The position numbers and the translations under genes are program-made. Of a stretch of DNA of 64,000 nucleotides, positions 48,301 to 59,688 are shown one piece after another. The notes under the pieces are model-generated. The model was given only the letters and a program-made list of their open reading frames with translations. It ran no database searches and was not told where the DNA came from. Origin of the DNA: Hedera helix (taxonomy: Eukaryota; Streptophyta; Magnoliopsida; Apiales; Araliaceae); assembly GCA_947179155.2 (NCBI GenBank), contig OX359282.1, forward strand, positions 9,089,533 to 9,153,532. Direction: 5' to 3'. Each line of letters begins with the position of its first letter. Positions within the stretch are counted from its first letter, which is position 1.

Positions 48301-49690
48301 TGGATTCATTCTTGCCTTTGGCCATAATTTGTCGAGGGGAGGAGATCAATCAATTAATTAAAAAATTAAAAAAAAATCTGTATGGTAAGAGGAACAAACC
48401 ATAAGGAAATTCTTTGTTCCTTCTCCACTGAATCTCAATGTGATCTCCAGGTCGCAAATCATTCAAACAATCAGAGATATGAAGATCGTGTGGGGAAGTA
48501 TCTACAGGGGGAGCCCTTAGTCTATCCCATGTCACACCACTTTCTATTGCAACAGCCCTCCTTCCATGTGGTGGATACCTGCAATCCAAAAACCTTATAA
48601 AATTAAACGGAACGGGACTCTCATTTTTGGGCGGACCGATCATATTATGTAACACTGACAATTAAAAGGACTGTGATTTTATATCAGAGTTACGAGAGAA
48701 TTCTTATTGCCCTGCGTTCAGCGTACCCAATTCTGTTAGCTAGCCTTTTCTAATAACCATGTTTTAGACTGAATAGGGAAAATCTAATAAATTTACCTGG
48801 CCTGGAAAGTGTCGGTACGCGAATCATAGCTAAGCTCTGCATCATAGCAGGACAACATAAACCCAACATGCCCATTCTGCATTAAACCACACACATTTCT
48901 TCAATAATACTTGAATAAACAGAAACTTTTACATTTTTTTTTGTTGTTGGTATTTTTCATAGATAAACTTGGACCAATAGAAATTAAAATTAGTTACCTC
49001 GCGGTTATAGACTTGAGCAGGAAACCAGAACTTGCCAGTCTCAACAGCAAGATACCAAGACATAATTGAATCTACTGGCGGAGAAGGAGGAGGAGAAGTA
49101 GAAGTAGAAGAATTCTTCCTCTTGACAAAATTACTGTCCACTTTAGATCTAATAAACGAAAGGGGCCATGGCCAGACGCTGCATAAGAAATTCACAAATC
49201 CCCTTCCCTCTCCTCTATCAAGAAAACCCAAATCATTTCTTGTTGCAATTTGCCACTGCCACTCCCTATATGCTGCAGGGCCAATAATTCTGCCCCATTT
49301 TTGCTTCATGTGCCTGTCCCACAAATGGCTGCTCATACATCTATTTTTCAATGACTTACAAACACTAGCCATCTTACATAGCCCGTCGGGCGGAAGCCGC
49401 TCCAGAATGCAATCCAGTGTCAACTCGGGCAAATCCAGTAGGGACAAAGTGTTGTCGATTTGCTCAAAACTTTCATTATTGGAACCGATAAAGGCCTCGT
49501 TCATTCTTGTTGGGATTGATTCGAAATTTCGCTTTAGGAACTTGGTAAGGCGGACAAATGATGAACCTTTCCAACAGAAGAACCGGAAGGAAACAAGTCT
49601 CATTTCATGAGCCCATGGTGGGAGTGGTTGGAGAGGCAGGGACTTATAAAAGAGGATGAAGGAGAAGCAAGTGATGAAGAAGAAAAGCAT
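45342..49690 (-). CDS. F-box protein (At2g26850/At2g32560-like), five exons, 404 aa
   Basis: Exons on the minus strand: 49690-48998, 48876-48797, 48578-48400, 47068-46994 and 45529-45342 (stop TAG). All four introns have GT-AG ends and the exons join in phase, giving 1215 bp. Residues 1-20 are hydrophobic (MLFFFITCFSFILFYKS), a possible membrane anchor. The F-box is at about 82-127 (LSLLDLPELTLDCILERLP, VCKSLKNRC, LWDRHMKQKW). The C-terminal domain runs through GHVGFMLSCYDAELSYDSRT, WDRLRAPPVD, DLRPGDHIEIQWRRNKEFPYG, WWYGVVGHLESC, ALEFNQYTPGSRWR and DGFYGGIRKLY, as in a plant F-box subfamily that includes Arabidopsis At2g26850 and At2g32560 (recalled, not searched). F-box proteins link a target to an SCF ubiquitin ligase; this one's target is unknown. 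No stop or frameshift is seen, so it looks functional. Exon 1 could begin at the Met at residue 30, but the hydrophobic start is shared by the homologues as I recall them. Confidence 0.9.
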
Positions 49691-50985
49691 CTCTCAAAAG
49701 GGTGAAAAAAATTATAATTTTCTCTTATGGGTGGGATTCCACTTTGGCTTAATTTGACAAGGGGAGGAGATCAGCACAAATAGTGAAAAGCTAGTAATAA
49801 ATTTCCTCTTCTTATTCTTTTTCTCCTCAGCAACCCACTTAAATCAATGAGAAAAAGGATCTCCACGCGGGTCCTTGTTGGCTCGACGAAGCCCACCAGT
49901 CAGATACGACGCGGTGGGCTCGTCTGAAAGAAAATAAAAATAAAGGAAAGAGTTATTTGCAGACACCCCAACAACTCGAGGACAATCTAAGGTGGAACTC
50001 ACGTAAATCAGTCAAGAAGCTTAAGGAAACCAAAGGAAGCAAAGGCCTACCTTTAATGATTTAAATAATATAATAATATGGACACCCCAGCTCACATTAA
50101 CAAATTCCACAAAAATTATTTAAATTTATCTTTTTGGAACATGAGAAACAATAGATAGATTCAAAGCAATTGGGTAATCGGGGATTTTTGTATCAAGATT
50201 GGAAAGCAAATCAGTTTGTTTTGTTTTTTTGCAAAATAAAATTCAAAAATATGACCCCAAATCTTGATAATGAGGTGGGAAAGAAATCAGCGTAGTTGAG
50301 ATTGAACCACAAATTAGGTGTAACAAACAAGTAAAGATATTGTTTAATTAAAAAAAAAAATTGCGGGCAAAAATTAACACAGGCAAAGAGAATCTCTAGC
50401 GGGTCAGGAAAAGATGTAGATTGATTAAGAAGAAGTTTCTTCTTCTTCAATAAAACCCCACAGAAATCTCAATGCCTGTCTCCCTTTCTTTTTCTCTCTT
50501 TCTTTATCTAATTCTTGAAATTTCTATGGGGAGAAAAAAAACAGAGGAATTGGACCAAAATTTAGAACAGAACCAAAAAAATTGTTGGTTTTTTTGTTGA
50601 TTGATGTATGGGTGGTTTAAGAAGTTTTGGTATTTTTGTGTGGATATTAATGCAGCTCTTTTTCTAGTTGTCTTTTTGCAGTCTATATATAACATTATAT
50701 CAAGTTGGGGAAAGTTCGGCCTAACAGTAAGACCGTTGGATAAACACTCGTGCCAATCATACATTTTTTATTATTATTGGGGGTTAAATTAAATATAATA
50801 AGGGGTTTCGGATCTGCCGATGCAACCCAAATGCAGCCACTACAATTGTGCAAGTTCTTAAAGTGCTACATTTTTGTGACTCAGAAAGAGAGAGCACAGA
50901 TAGAGGCAAAGTCAATATTAAGATTGGTTGATTGAACGAATTTCTTAATATTAGAATTTAAAAGATTAAAATTGGTATAAATATA
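49691..50985 (-). promoter_or_regulatory. Upstream region of the F-box gene
   Basis: No coding signal; small frames on both strands (50211-50935) lack support. The interval just upstream is A/G and pyrimidine-rich (49691-50560) and may contain a 5' UTR intron. A palindromic TATATATA stretch at 50684-50692 is one possible core promoter for the minus strand, which would imply a leader of about 1 kb; this is uncertain. Confidence 0.3.
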
Positions 50986-50989
50986 ATTA

Positions 50990-52412
50990 TTTAATACTTC
51001 ACCTATTTTAAAATATAAGATTAAATTTAACTTTTTAAAAATTAATATGAAATATTTTTAAATTTAAGATTTGATTCATTGATGAGTGAGTTTTATATTT
51101 GCGAATTAGTACTTATGGCTTAATGATTTGCGAGTTTTTGGGAGTTATTTATATGTCTATAAGTGATTTTTATAGTCTCTGATATTCTATTCATGCGTTG
51201 CAAGATTTTTGGGCTAAAGGACAAAATGATAATTTTTAGCTAGTACCACCGCCTCAGCGGTCAAGCCTGCTGTCCACAGGCGGGATTTCTTCTATTTAAC
51301 TCATATTGCAACATAAACTAGATATCTATTTTATTCTACAGAGCAACTTTTGAGCAATTTGGAGATCAAGAATAAGGATATCATCTAGCGAAGGGAGTAA
51401 TATAGAGTGGAACTTGATTCCTTAGGAGTTTCGTTGTTGTATTTTGTGTTCCTTTTGTGTAATCTGAGAATAATGAGCATTTTGTTAATAAATTTTATTT
51501 CATTAGCTATGAACTAACTTTCATTCTAAGATTTCAATGGAACTCAATGCTTAGTTTTAATTAATTCTCTCCTTTAAATCTTTGTGAATCACTTTTAGAT
51601 GGAATGTCTTGTTTTATGCTTCATGTATTGATTGCTTTGATAGTGATTAATGTGGTGTTCTGTATGAAACCGAAAGGTGGATTTTAGATCGTTGACCTAA
51701 ACTTGATAACACATGTTATGTATTTTTGTCTTAGGATTGAAAGCATAAATTGTATATAGGATAAAAATATACCTATGTGCCATGTGTAGCCTTTGTGAGA
51801 CTCTAATCTTAATGACTCTTTATCTAATCCATTTCATATAGACATATAGTGATTTACTTAGTAAGGGGATACTCATTAAACTATTGGAAGAGGTCTGTGA
51901 GTGTATTGATGTCTCGATTGACCATTCGTGTGATTCAATAATTGAAGGGAGGGTTAGGAGGTTTTAACGACGCATTGGGGAAAATTGCGATCCTAGATTG
52001 CCTCATATTGATATTAGTTGCTACTCATTATTTACATTGTTAATCTGTTTTCTACATATTCACCATCTTTGATCATTGTTTAAATAAGGTTAATTTGATA
52101 TAAGGTTAATATTCGAAAAATGTTAGTATTAGCTCCTTGTGGGATCGATATTCTACTAAACATTATATTACTTGTGGACCGCGTATACTTGCGCGAGTTT
52201 ATTAATTGATAAATCGAACCAACATTCATTTAATTTTTAAAAACAACGAACCTTGTATTTATTGTATATTTTTTTTAATAGTTTATGATTTTCATTATTG
52301 TACTGTTTAGAATTAAATTAATATATATAAATTTATTTTTATGTTTGAAAGTATTTAATATTATTTTAAAATTTAAAATTAATCCTATATTTGGAAACCG
52401 AGAGAGTAATAA
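50990..52412. mobile_element. Stowaway/Mariner-like element split by a solo LTR
   Basis: The left end reads TAATACTTCACCTATTTTAA and the right end, reversed, TATTACTCTCTCGGTTTCCA followed by AATATAGGATT; both resemble the CTCCCTCCGT...AAATATAAG ends common in plant Stowaway elements. The interrupting LTR is 51080-52224, leaving about 280 bp of the element itself. The two ends match only roughly, so the class is tentative. Confidence 0.5.
51080..52224 (+). mobile_element. 1.15-kb solo LTR, TSD TTCAT
   Basis: It starts TGATGAGTGAGTTTTATATT and ends CGAACCAACA, with TTCAT at 51075-51079 and 52225-52229. TTGTGGGATCGATATTC and ATTACTTGTGGACCGCGTAT near its end match a segment type also found in the 13280-14884 insert. 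TCTATTTAACTC at 51291-51302 is a weak TATA. No coding region. Confidence 0.85.
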
Positions 52413-53264
52413 TTATGTCAAAGAGTGCTTTATTATTCTAAAAGACGTAAAAAACAATAGAAATATAGGACTCATTTTTAAATGGATGATTATTTAGGCG
52501 CTCCATTTTTCAAAGGATATAGTTGCATTACAGACTATTTTCAGTTGTAACTATTTGTAGATGTAACTGAGCTCAAATTTAAAACATACAGGATGACTTA
52601 AGTTATTATAATTGGTTGGTTAGGTTAGAAAGCTTCATGTATAAAATCTTTAAATTATAGGTTCATTTAAAAATTTCAAAGATCTTTGAAGTAGTTGTTA
52701 AGAGATCTCAGATCTTAGAGTGAGAAGAGTTTTAAATTCCCTAAGATATTAGTATTTTTTACAAACACAGTATTGTTAAAGCATTTAAAACAATCAAATC
52801 ATATATGTATTGGAGTCTTAACATGGGTAGTCCATGTTTTTAAGGTGTTTATTACCCCTTTACCAATAAATTAGTTTCTTAAAAGGCTACTGACAATATA
52901 TCTTCAGGATATATGTCGAGTCTATGCTTTTTTCCCACTGTAATAGCAATTCACAACTGAACTCTATGAACACTACTTTGTAAAGGTTGAAAAATAGAGA
53001 GTATGAGATCATGGAGAGAGATTAAAGGTTCAACACTTAAAAACACAACTGAGCTTCATTATTTATTCAAAGAAATGTCAGTTACAGAATTAATTCTACA
53101 GTTACAAAATTAATTATGTAATAACGTTAATTTGAACTTAAACAAAACATATTTGTCAATTATATTATTTCTTTGTAACTGATGTGCATAATAACCCATT
53201 TGTAACTGATGATTTATCTTTATTTTCAAGTAATAACTCTTGTAATAAATTTCTCTGAGAATCG
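52413..53264. other. Unassigned repeat remnant
   Basis: No frame of interest. GGCTACTGACAATATATC and ATGTCGAGTCTATGC (52884-52928) recall leader regions of some Copia-like repeats, and the part beyond the LARD insertion (63150-63640) seems to belong to the same unit. I cannot assign a family. Confidence 0.3.
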
Positions 53265-53482
53265 TAAATTAGCTTATAGAGCAACTACAAAATCGTAGAG
53301 CATCTACCAAATCATAGAGCACTTGCCTAACAGTAAAGCAACTAAAGAATCGTTGAGCAGTTACAGAATTATGGAGTGGTTATAGAATCGTAGAGCAGCA
53401 ACAGAATCGTAAAGCAACTACCTAATCGTAGAGTATTAATAGATTTGTAGAGCAGTACTATCACATATTCGTAGATTATTTA
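53265..53482. repeat. Tandem array of about 20-bp CGTAGAGCAACTACA units, left part
   Basis: At least ten degenerate units such as AATCGTAGAGCATCTACC, AATCATAGAGCACTTGCC and AATCGTTGAGCAGTTACAG. The array is cut at 53482 by the long element and continues at 63046 (ATTTACCACAGATTCGTAG...), with ATTTA duplicated. Confidence 0.8.
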
Positions 53483-55544
53483 TGTAACGACCCCGAAACT
53501 CGACCCTTATTCAATCCTTAAATTTCATATTTATTATTCGTTATCCTCCTTACGTCCAAATTTCGGTTCGTTAATAAATCTTTAATCACTTTAATTGATC
53601 CATTAATTGATTTTAAAATCATCAATTATCAAAATTCTCATATAATTTTTTTTTCTCGATTCAATCGTTGTATTAAAATATTTGGATATTTAAAATCCTT
53701 ACATCTGGATCCTAGTCCCTGGATCGCAGCCTTAAATTTTTCTTTCTTTTATACGTATCATAAAGCTCATCATTTAAAATTTACTGTTATTTATTTTCAT
53801 ACAAATATTCCTTGTTGCGTCATTCGTAATCAAACATATAATAATTTATATAGTACAATTACCCTGGTCAATCAAAGTTCATAATTGAACTTCTATCATA
53901 ACCAAATTTAATTTATATATACATACAATTCATCACAACAATTTAATAAATTTCTCATATTGAGTTGTAATATTAACAATATAACAATCACGTTTTCTAC
54001 CTTCTAGGCAATTCATCTCAAACTTAATCCGATATTCCTGAAACTTATTTCTTTACCCTTCAAAAGTTTATTTTAAACAAGTAATGAGCACAACGGCTCA
54101 GCAAGTTCAACAGTTTATATTTCACATAGCACATACCTTAACATACTCAGTGTGTGTCATACATCATGTGCTTGTGCTTCTATTATAGCAGTATGTCCCA
54201 CATCATTGCACAAAGTACACATAGTTGTCATGTTAACCATAGATCACATAACACATAATTTATATGCATTTAAACAAGTATTTACATATCATAACAGATA
54301 ACAATTAATATTAAAGGACTGAAGAACTTGCCTGTCGTCCAGTTATTTAAATTGTTAGCTCAAACCCTTAACTCGATCAACCTATGATCATAAAATAATC
54401 AAATAATAATTATTTGTCTCTTTATGATATTAATTTACTTAATTAATATCATCTCTGGGGCAATTGTTAATTTACATGGTTAATTATATTAATCTCGTCC
54501 CTTAAATATTAATATAACTTAATATCAACTCCTTCACGTCGGACAACCCAGCTCATCGGACAAATTTTAACATATCTGTTGTTCTAAAATCTTATTTAAC
54601 CATTTTTCTAAATTGTAACCTTACTAGATTAATATTTAAAGTATTTAAATATTAATCCCCAATATTTAATATTTATGCAAAAATATTAAATTTAATGCAC
54701 AAATATCATTTCTATATTTTTAGTATTTTTCTATAATTTTTAAACATTTATTTCAATTAAAACTAATTTCTGGGGGCAATATGGTAATTTTCGCGCCCTT
54801 AAGGACCCATCCGGCATTAACAGAAAAGGTCCGGGGCATTTTCGTAATTTCCGTGGCCTTGGGGATACGCTGGTCATTTTCCGAAAAGTTCAGGGGCATT
54901 CCGGTCATTTTGCACAGCGAGGGACACGTTCGGTATTTACCGGAAAGACCAAGGGCACGCTGGTAATTTCCAGCCGTGCCGGTCGTCCGCGCCGGCGACT
55001 GATTCTGCCAACGTTCAACGACGTCGTTTTGGTTTGCAGGTTTTGGTCGCCGCGTCATGCGCGTCTCCCTCCCCAGTCACGCGTCTAAACGACGCCGTTT
55101 TACCTGAGGCCGGAAAAAAAATTGGCCGCGTCATGCGCGGCCGACCCTGCATAGGTTCTTCTTCTTCCTACCGACTACAGTGCATCAACTTTTTCCCATT
55201 TTTGCATATAATTTTCCCAGCAAAACAACTCTAAAAATCATGTAATTTATAGCTATGCATCATAAAATTATTTAGAATAATTATTCCAATTATTTACAAT
55301 TTTTCCATAATTTTATTCTATCATCATAAATACCAAATAAATCAACTAGTTGAATTATTATACCTTTCTTGAAGCTTGACAAACCTTGTTAGCACTAATT
55401 ATTCCTTCCTCCCGGTGGCTATGGTGGTTACGGTGGTGGAGGGTGGCGGTGGCGTGGATGGTGATGAAGAAGAAAATTTTGTTTCTTCTTCTTTTTCTTT
55501 TTTTTCTTTCTTTTTGCCTTTATTTCCTTCCTTATTTTTTTTTC

Positions 55545-55553
55545 TCTTTTTAT
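55545..55553 (-). promoter_or_regulatory. TATA box of the LARD LTR
   Basis: Minus strand GCTTATAAAAAGAG. The same sequence is in the other LTR at about 61769-61783. It agrees with minus orientation. Confidence 0.55.
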
Positions 55554-56039
55554 AAGCAACACCCACCCACTTTGTTGCTATAAATTAATTCCACCGACTT
55601 AGCAAGAACCTTCCGGATTTTTGAAGAAAATAACGTTCAAGTTTTAAATTTAAATACATTACGTAATTATTTCGTGTAATAGTTATTTTATATAAAATAC
55701 ATAAAATATTTATTTTAATTTACTAAAAATCATAATATGATTTATGAATAATATTAATACCTTTTTTCGGTATTTTACATGACAAATTTTGTACACGCAT
55801 AACGACATGCATGTAATTATATGAGGTAATTAATACCTCCAAAAATCATAAAATAATTCATATTGCTTATAAAAATTATTTTTCATAATTTTTCACTTCG
55901 TTATTTGGACATCATATTACATTAACATGTTCACATTTCTGAAATATTATTTTTCATAAAAGTTATAACAATTTCATTATGCATAAACATAATTTTTTAA
56001 TGAATTAAAATATTTCTTTTTCCTCATTTAATTTCACTT

Positions 56040-56310
56040 CTTTACATTTCACATTAATTTATTTATAAATTATATAATTTAATATTATATAATTTATATA
56101 ATTACATAATTTCTTAAATTCCTCCATAATTATTAATTAATTATATAATCAATAATTATACATTCATTAACTATCTCATTATTTTAATACTCTTATATAA
56201 ATTATATAATTATCCTTATATAATTTATATAATTATAATTTCCTTTATACATTACTTTAATTTTCTTATATAAATTATATAATTTATTATTATATAATTT
56301 ATATAATTAC
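56040..56310. repeat. Palindromic TATATAAATTATATAA cluster
   Basis: Several perfect AT palindromes (for example TTATATAAATTATATAA) repeated within 270 bp; the copy in the other LTR is at about 62280-62540. Confidence 0.75.
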
Positions 56311-56820
56311 ATTTCTTCTCAATCAATTTCTAAATTTTCACCATAATTTTTAATTAAATCTAAAATCAATAATTACAATTTTATTAACTTTCCCATTCGC
56401 TTTTCATTTAAAAATGGATTAATTTAATTATTAATCCTTTAATTTCCATAATTAATGAAATTCATAATTATAACCATTAAACATAACCACATATATATAC
56501 ATCTAATTCACGTATCTCACATTACCATTTAAAATTATTTAAATAATAATTTTCGTATTTCCATAATAATTTTATTGTGCCTTTACAAGATATTTCTTTT
56601 ATTCTTTATAAATTGTTTTAAAACAATTTATTTACTTTTCAATTATTTTAAATTAACACAATTCGTCATGATCTCTGTATAGATTTAATTTACTAATTAA
56701 ATCTCATCACATACCTTAAATCACATAAAATAATAATTAAGTTAAATAACCTTGATAATTTTATCAATTAAATTTTTATTTAATATTATTAAGAAAATCC
56801 TGAAAATTCGGATCCTCACA

Positions 56821-56832
56821 TTCTTCCCCCCT
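56821..56832 (-). other. Polypurine tract of the LARD element
   Basis: Minus strand AAGGGGGGAAGAA directly before the LTR start TGTGAGG at 56820. Confidence 0.75.
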
Positions 56833-59674
56833 TAACAGGATTCCGTCCTCGGAATCATAATTGCCGCAATAATCATACGTATTTTATTTATAACACCTTG
56901 CTATACCTTTATCTTGATAAATCACAATTATGTCCATAATAATCATATTTTTCCTCATTAATTTACATAGCTCACATGGATAACACCATAATAATCATAA
57001 CTGTTAAAATATTTAAATTCTTAACTTAATTCATAATTTCTTTATACTATTACATTTCATAATTCTCTAAAATTTTATTGATAACCCTTTAATTCATTTT
57101 TGGATATACTTATCAAAATAGTTTCTCATTCTCCGAAAACTTTCCTTTCCTTAATCGCATATCTCCTTACTTCATTCACTTATTTCATACAAATCTTCTT
57201 CACATTTCATAATTCATTCCTTAATACTTCTATCATTCAACTCTAGGTTTTATTCAACACTAGTTTTTAAACGTTAATCTTTACTTAATTTATCATAATT
57301 CGTATTTGGAAATTATTCTAATTTCCTGGGTGTCACATTCACCCCTTCTTCATAAAATTTCGTCATCGAATTTTCTATGTACTCGTACTTCACAATTTCT
57401 TTACATTTATTCCACATATTTTTATTTCCTTCCCTTCTCGTAATCATTGTACATTACAATTTTCTAATCCATCACATTTCATAATTTCTTTACTTCACAA
57501 TTATTATTACTTTCACTATCACTAAAAAATTAAAGAATACTACCCCATCCTACCATCCAATCTTCATAAGAGTAGAAGAATTCAAATTTTTTTTTTTGGG
57601 AATACTTTCATGATATGCTGAATGAACATTTATCCCGGTTCACAGTACTTCGCTCCCCGAGTACTTCATACTGTAAACCCTGACAGTGGATCAGTCTGCC
57701 ATTAAAGTAGTGTATATTTAATCCGTAATTTGGCACTCCAGTAGAACAATCTGTAATGCCTGTGTCTCTTATGCCAGGTGACCATTCGATCAACCTGCAA
57801 CACTCTTAATCTCTTTGTTCATCTCAGTCTTAGAATTTATTCAAAAGTAACTTGTTTGGTTATAACTTTCAAAGAATATGAATTCAATACATTTCAAAAT
57901 TCGTCTAGCTGAATCAATAGCTCAGACTTCTATTTCTTCAACGCTTGTCTAGCTAGATCAATTGGCATAGACTTTCTTTTAACAATTATGACCCGCAGAA
58001 ATTTTTAAAACATTTATCATGTCAAAACTTTTCAAAATGTCTAGCCGAGTCAAATGGCAATGACTTATAGCTTTGATATACTTTTATAAATCAAAATCAT
58101 TTATGACTTCATGTTACCGCATCATTTTGACAGTCCGTTGAGAATTCCGTTGTTAATAATTCCTACACCATACTTTATGGTGTTGAGTCATCTTATGATG
58201 AAATAATACCGCACCGTCTCAACAACACGTTGAGCATTCCGTCATTCATCACATCTACACCGGGCTAAAAGGTGTATGGATGATTCTTTTGAAATACATT
58301 TTGATGTTAAAATATTTTTGTCTAGCCGAAACAAGTAGCATAGACATTTTTTTTAAATTGCTTAAAGTTCATTTGCATTTTTTTAAAACACATTCGTGCC
58401 AAATTAACTTGAGGCCAAAAATTTCGAAGTCTAGCAAAGCTAGAAGAGTGGGAATATCCTAAATTCCCTAACATTCACCTTCTGCTTCTTCACTTAATTA
58501 TTAAATTTATTGCTAGGACTATTAAAATTTTTATCTACTCCAACTTTTCTATACCCCCGTATAGTTCATCAAACTTGCCACACATTATGGGTCCAGGAAC
58601 TTACCACAAGAATATGAGTTTAGAAGCTTGTCCTAGCATTATGTAGTCTGAGAACAAATCAAAGACTATCTATATGCTGAGGGGCTCAAAACATACCATA
58701 CGATTATGAGTCATGGACTTACCATATGCATGAGTTTTAAGAACTCGTGCCTAAATTTAATATTATTTACCTATAAACCGCTAGCGCGACTCTAACATTT
58801 CATTGATTATCACATAGTAACTAAGTAAACACAAGTCCCCTGCCCATACAAAGGATTGTGCAACTCAGTTACCACGTGAGTTCTCAATTGAAATTTTGCA
58901 CCCAAGTTTCTACCCTCTTATCATAACCTTTCTGTCATTCATGTCTCATCATTCCCTGAATTCTTCTTGTACTATTTCATAGTACCATATTTCTTTATAG
59001 CATCAAGCTATACCTTGTTGACCATTAACTGATCTTTCTATTATTTCATATTCTCACTTAATCCCATCATGACCTTGCTTTACAATCTATTTCTTATTCG
59101 CTTTCCTTATCTTGTGATCGTATCGTAGTACGATCCTCTCACTGTTCCTGACCATATTGTTATGATCTCTTCCTATACGTTTTGGATTACCTTGTCATCT
59201 TTATTGCTTAAATCAGGTGTCCCCTGATTATCTTTGAGATTCATCTTTGAATCATTTCAGATATTCTTTCAGATTTATTCTTAATTAATCTTATGAATTT
59301 TCTCAATTCCTTATCTTCATTCAAATCTTTTCTTAACATCTTTATCTCTTTCTTATAATCTTATATATTTCATATTTCCTTTACTTTAACCCATATTAGA
59401 GAACTGTATTTCTTAACTTATATCTTGCTATTTTAATTCTCCCATGTTCATCAAACTTATCACGTATTTGGACTCAGAAACTTACCATAATCATATGGTT
59501 GAGGAGCTTGTCCTAGTCAGACCATAGTCGCCCATTCGCTAAAGAGGGTCCACCATATAATCACGAGTCATGAGTTTATCATACGCTTGAGTTTTCAGAA
59601 CACTCAACTACCCGTACTCCTTCTTACTAAGGTTATAGCCTAAGGTATCATTTACCTAAGGTTTATAACCTCTA
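56833..59674 (-). other. Non-coding internal domain with repeated modules
   Basis: No gag-pol homology. Repeated words include GTCTAGC(C/T)GA(A/G)TCAA...AGAC at about 57903, 57947, 58039 and 58319; CGTTGAG(A/C)ATTCCGT at 58137 and 58230; and the longer pair TCATCAAACTTGCC...GAAGCTTGTCCTAG (58567-58637) and TCATCAAACTTATC...GGAGCTTGTCCTAG (59449-59516). The frames at 57608-57793 and 58280-58462 are unsupported. Confidence 0.6.
57328..57350 (-). other. Second polypurine-tract/LTR-start-like junction
   Basis: Minus strand AAGAAGGGGTGAA then TGTGACACCC, which looks like the 3' end of a Del/Tekay internal region followed by an LTR start, 500 bp before the real 3' LTR. The DNA before it (CGATGACGAAATTTTATG) is also typical of that junction. 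Confidence 0.5.
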
Positions 59675-59687
59675 GCTCCGATACCAA
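59675..59687 (-). other. Primer binding site of the LARD element
   Basis: Minus strand TTGGTATCGGAGC, one base after the 5' LTR, a one-mismatch version of the initiator tRNA-Met site used by the Gypsy element at 24534. Confidence 0.8.
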
Positions 59688-59688
59688 C

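Larger units (their letters stand above)
53483..56820 (-). mobile_element. 3' LTR of the non-coding element
   Basis: In its own sense it runs from TGTGAGGATCCGAATTTTCA to GGGGTCGTTACA. A TATA box on the minus strand (TATAAAAAG) is at 55545-55553. The part at 54770-54975 has four GGGGCATTTTCGTAATTTCC-like units, followed by GC-rich promoter-like DNA with AACGACGTCGTTTT (55016-55031) and CGTCATGCGCGGCC. Frames such as 54753-55058 and 55034-55583 lie in this low-complexity DNA and have no protein features. Confidence 0.9.

Noticed and set aside
49032..49610. 192-codon open frame on the plus strand
   Set aside because: It is exactly antisense to exon 1 of the F-box gene, whose protein is conserved; the plus frame shows no domain.
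53265..53482. CRISPR-like array
   Set aside because: Units are degenerate and contiguous with no unique spacers, in plant DNA.
54753..55058. Open frames in the LARD LTRs (also 54781-54966, 55034-55583, 60999-61827)
   Set aside because: They occur identically in both LTRs, overlap on both strands, and translate low-complexity GC-rich promoter DNA.
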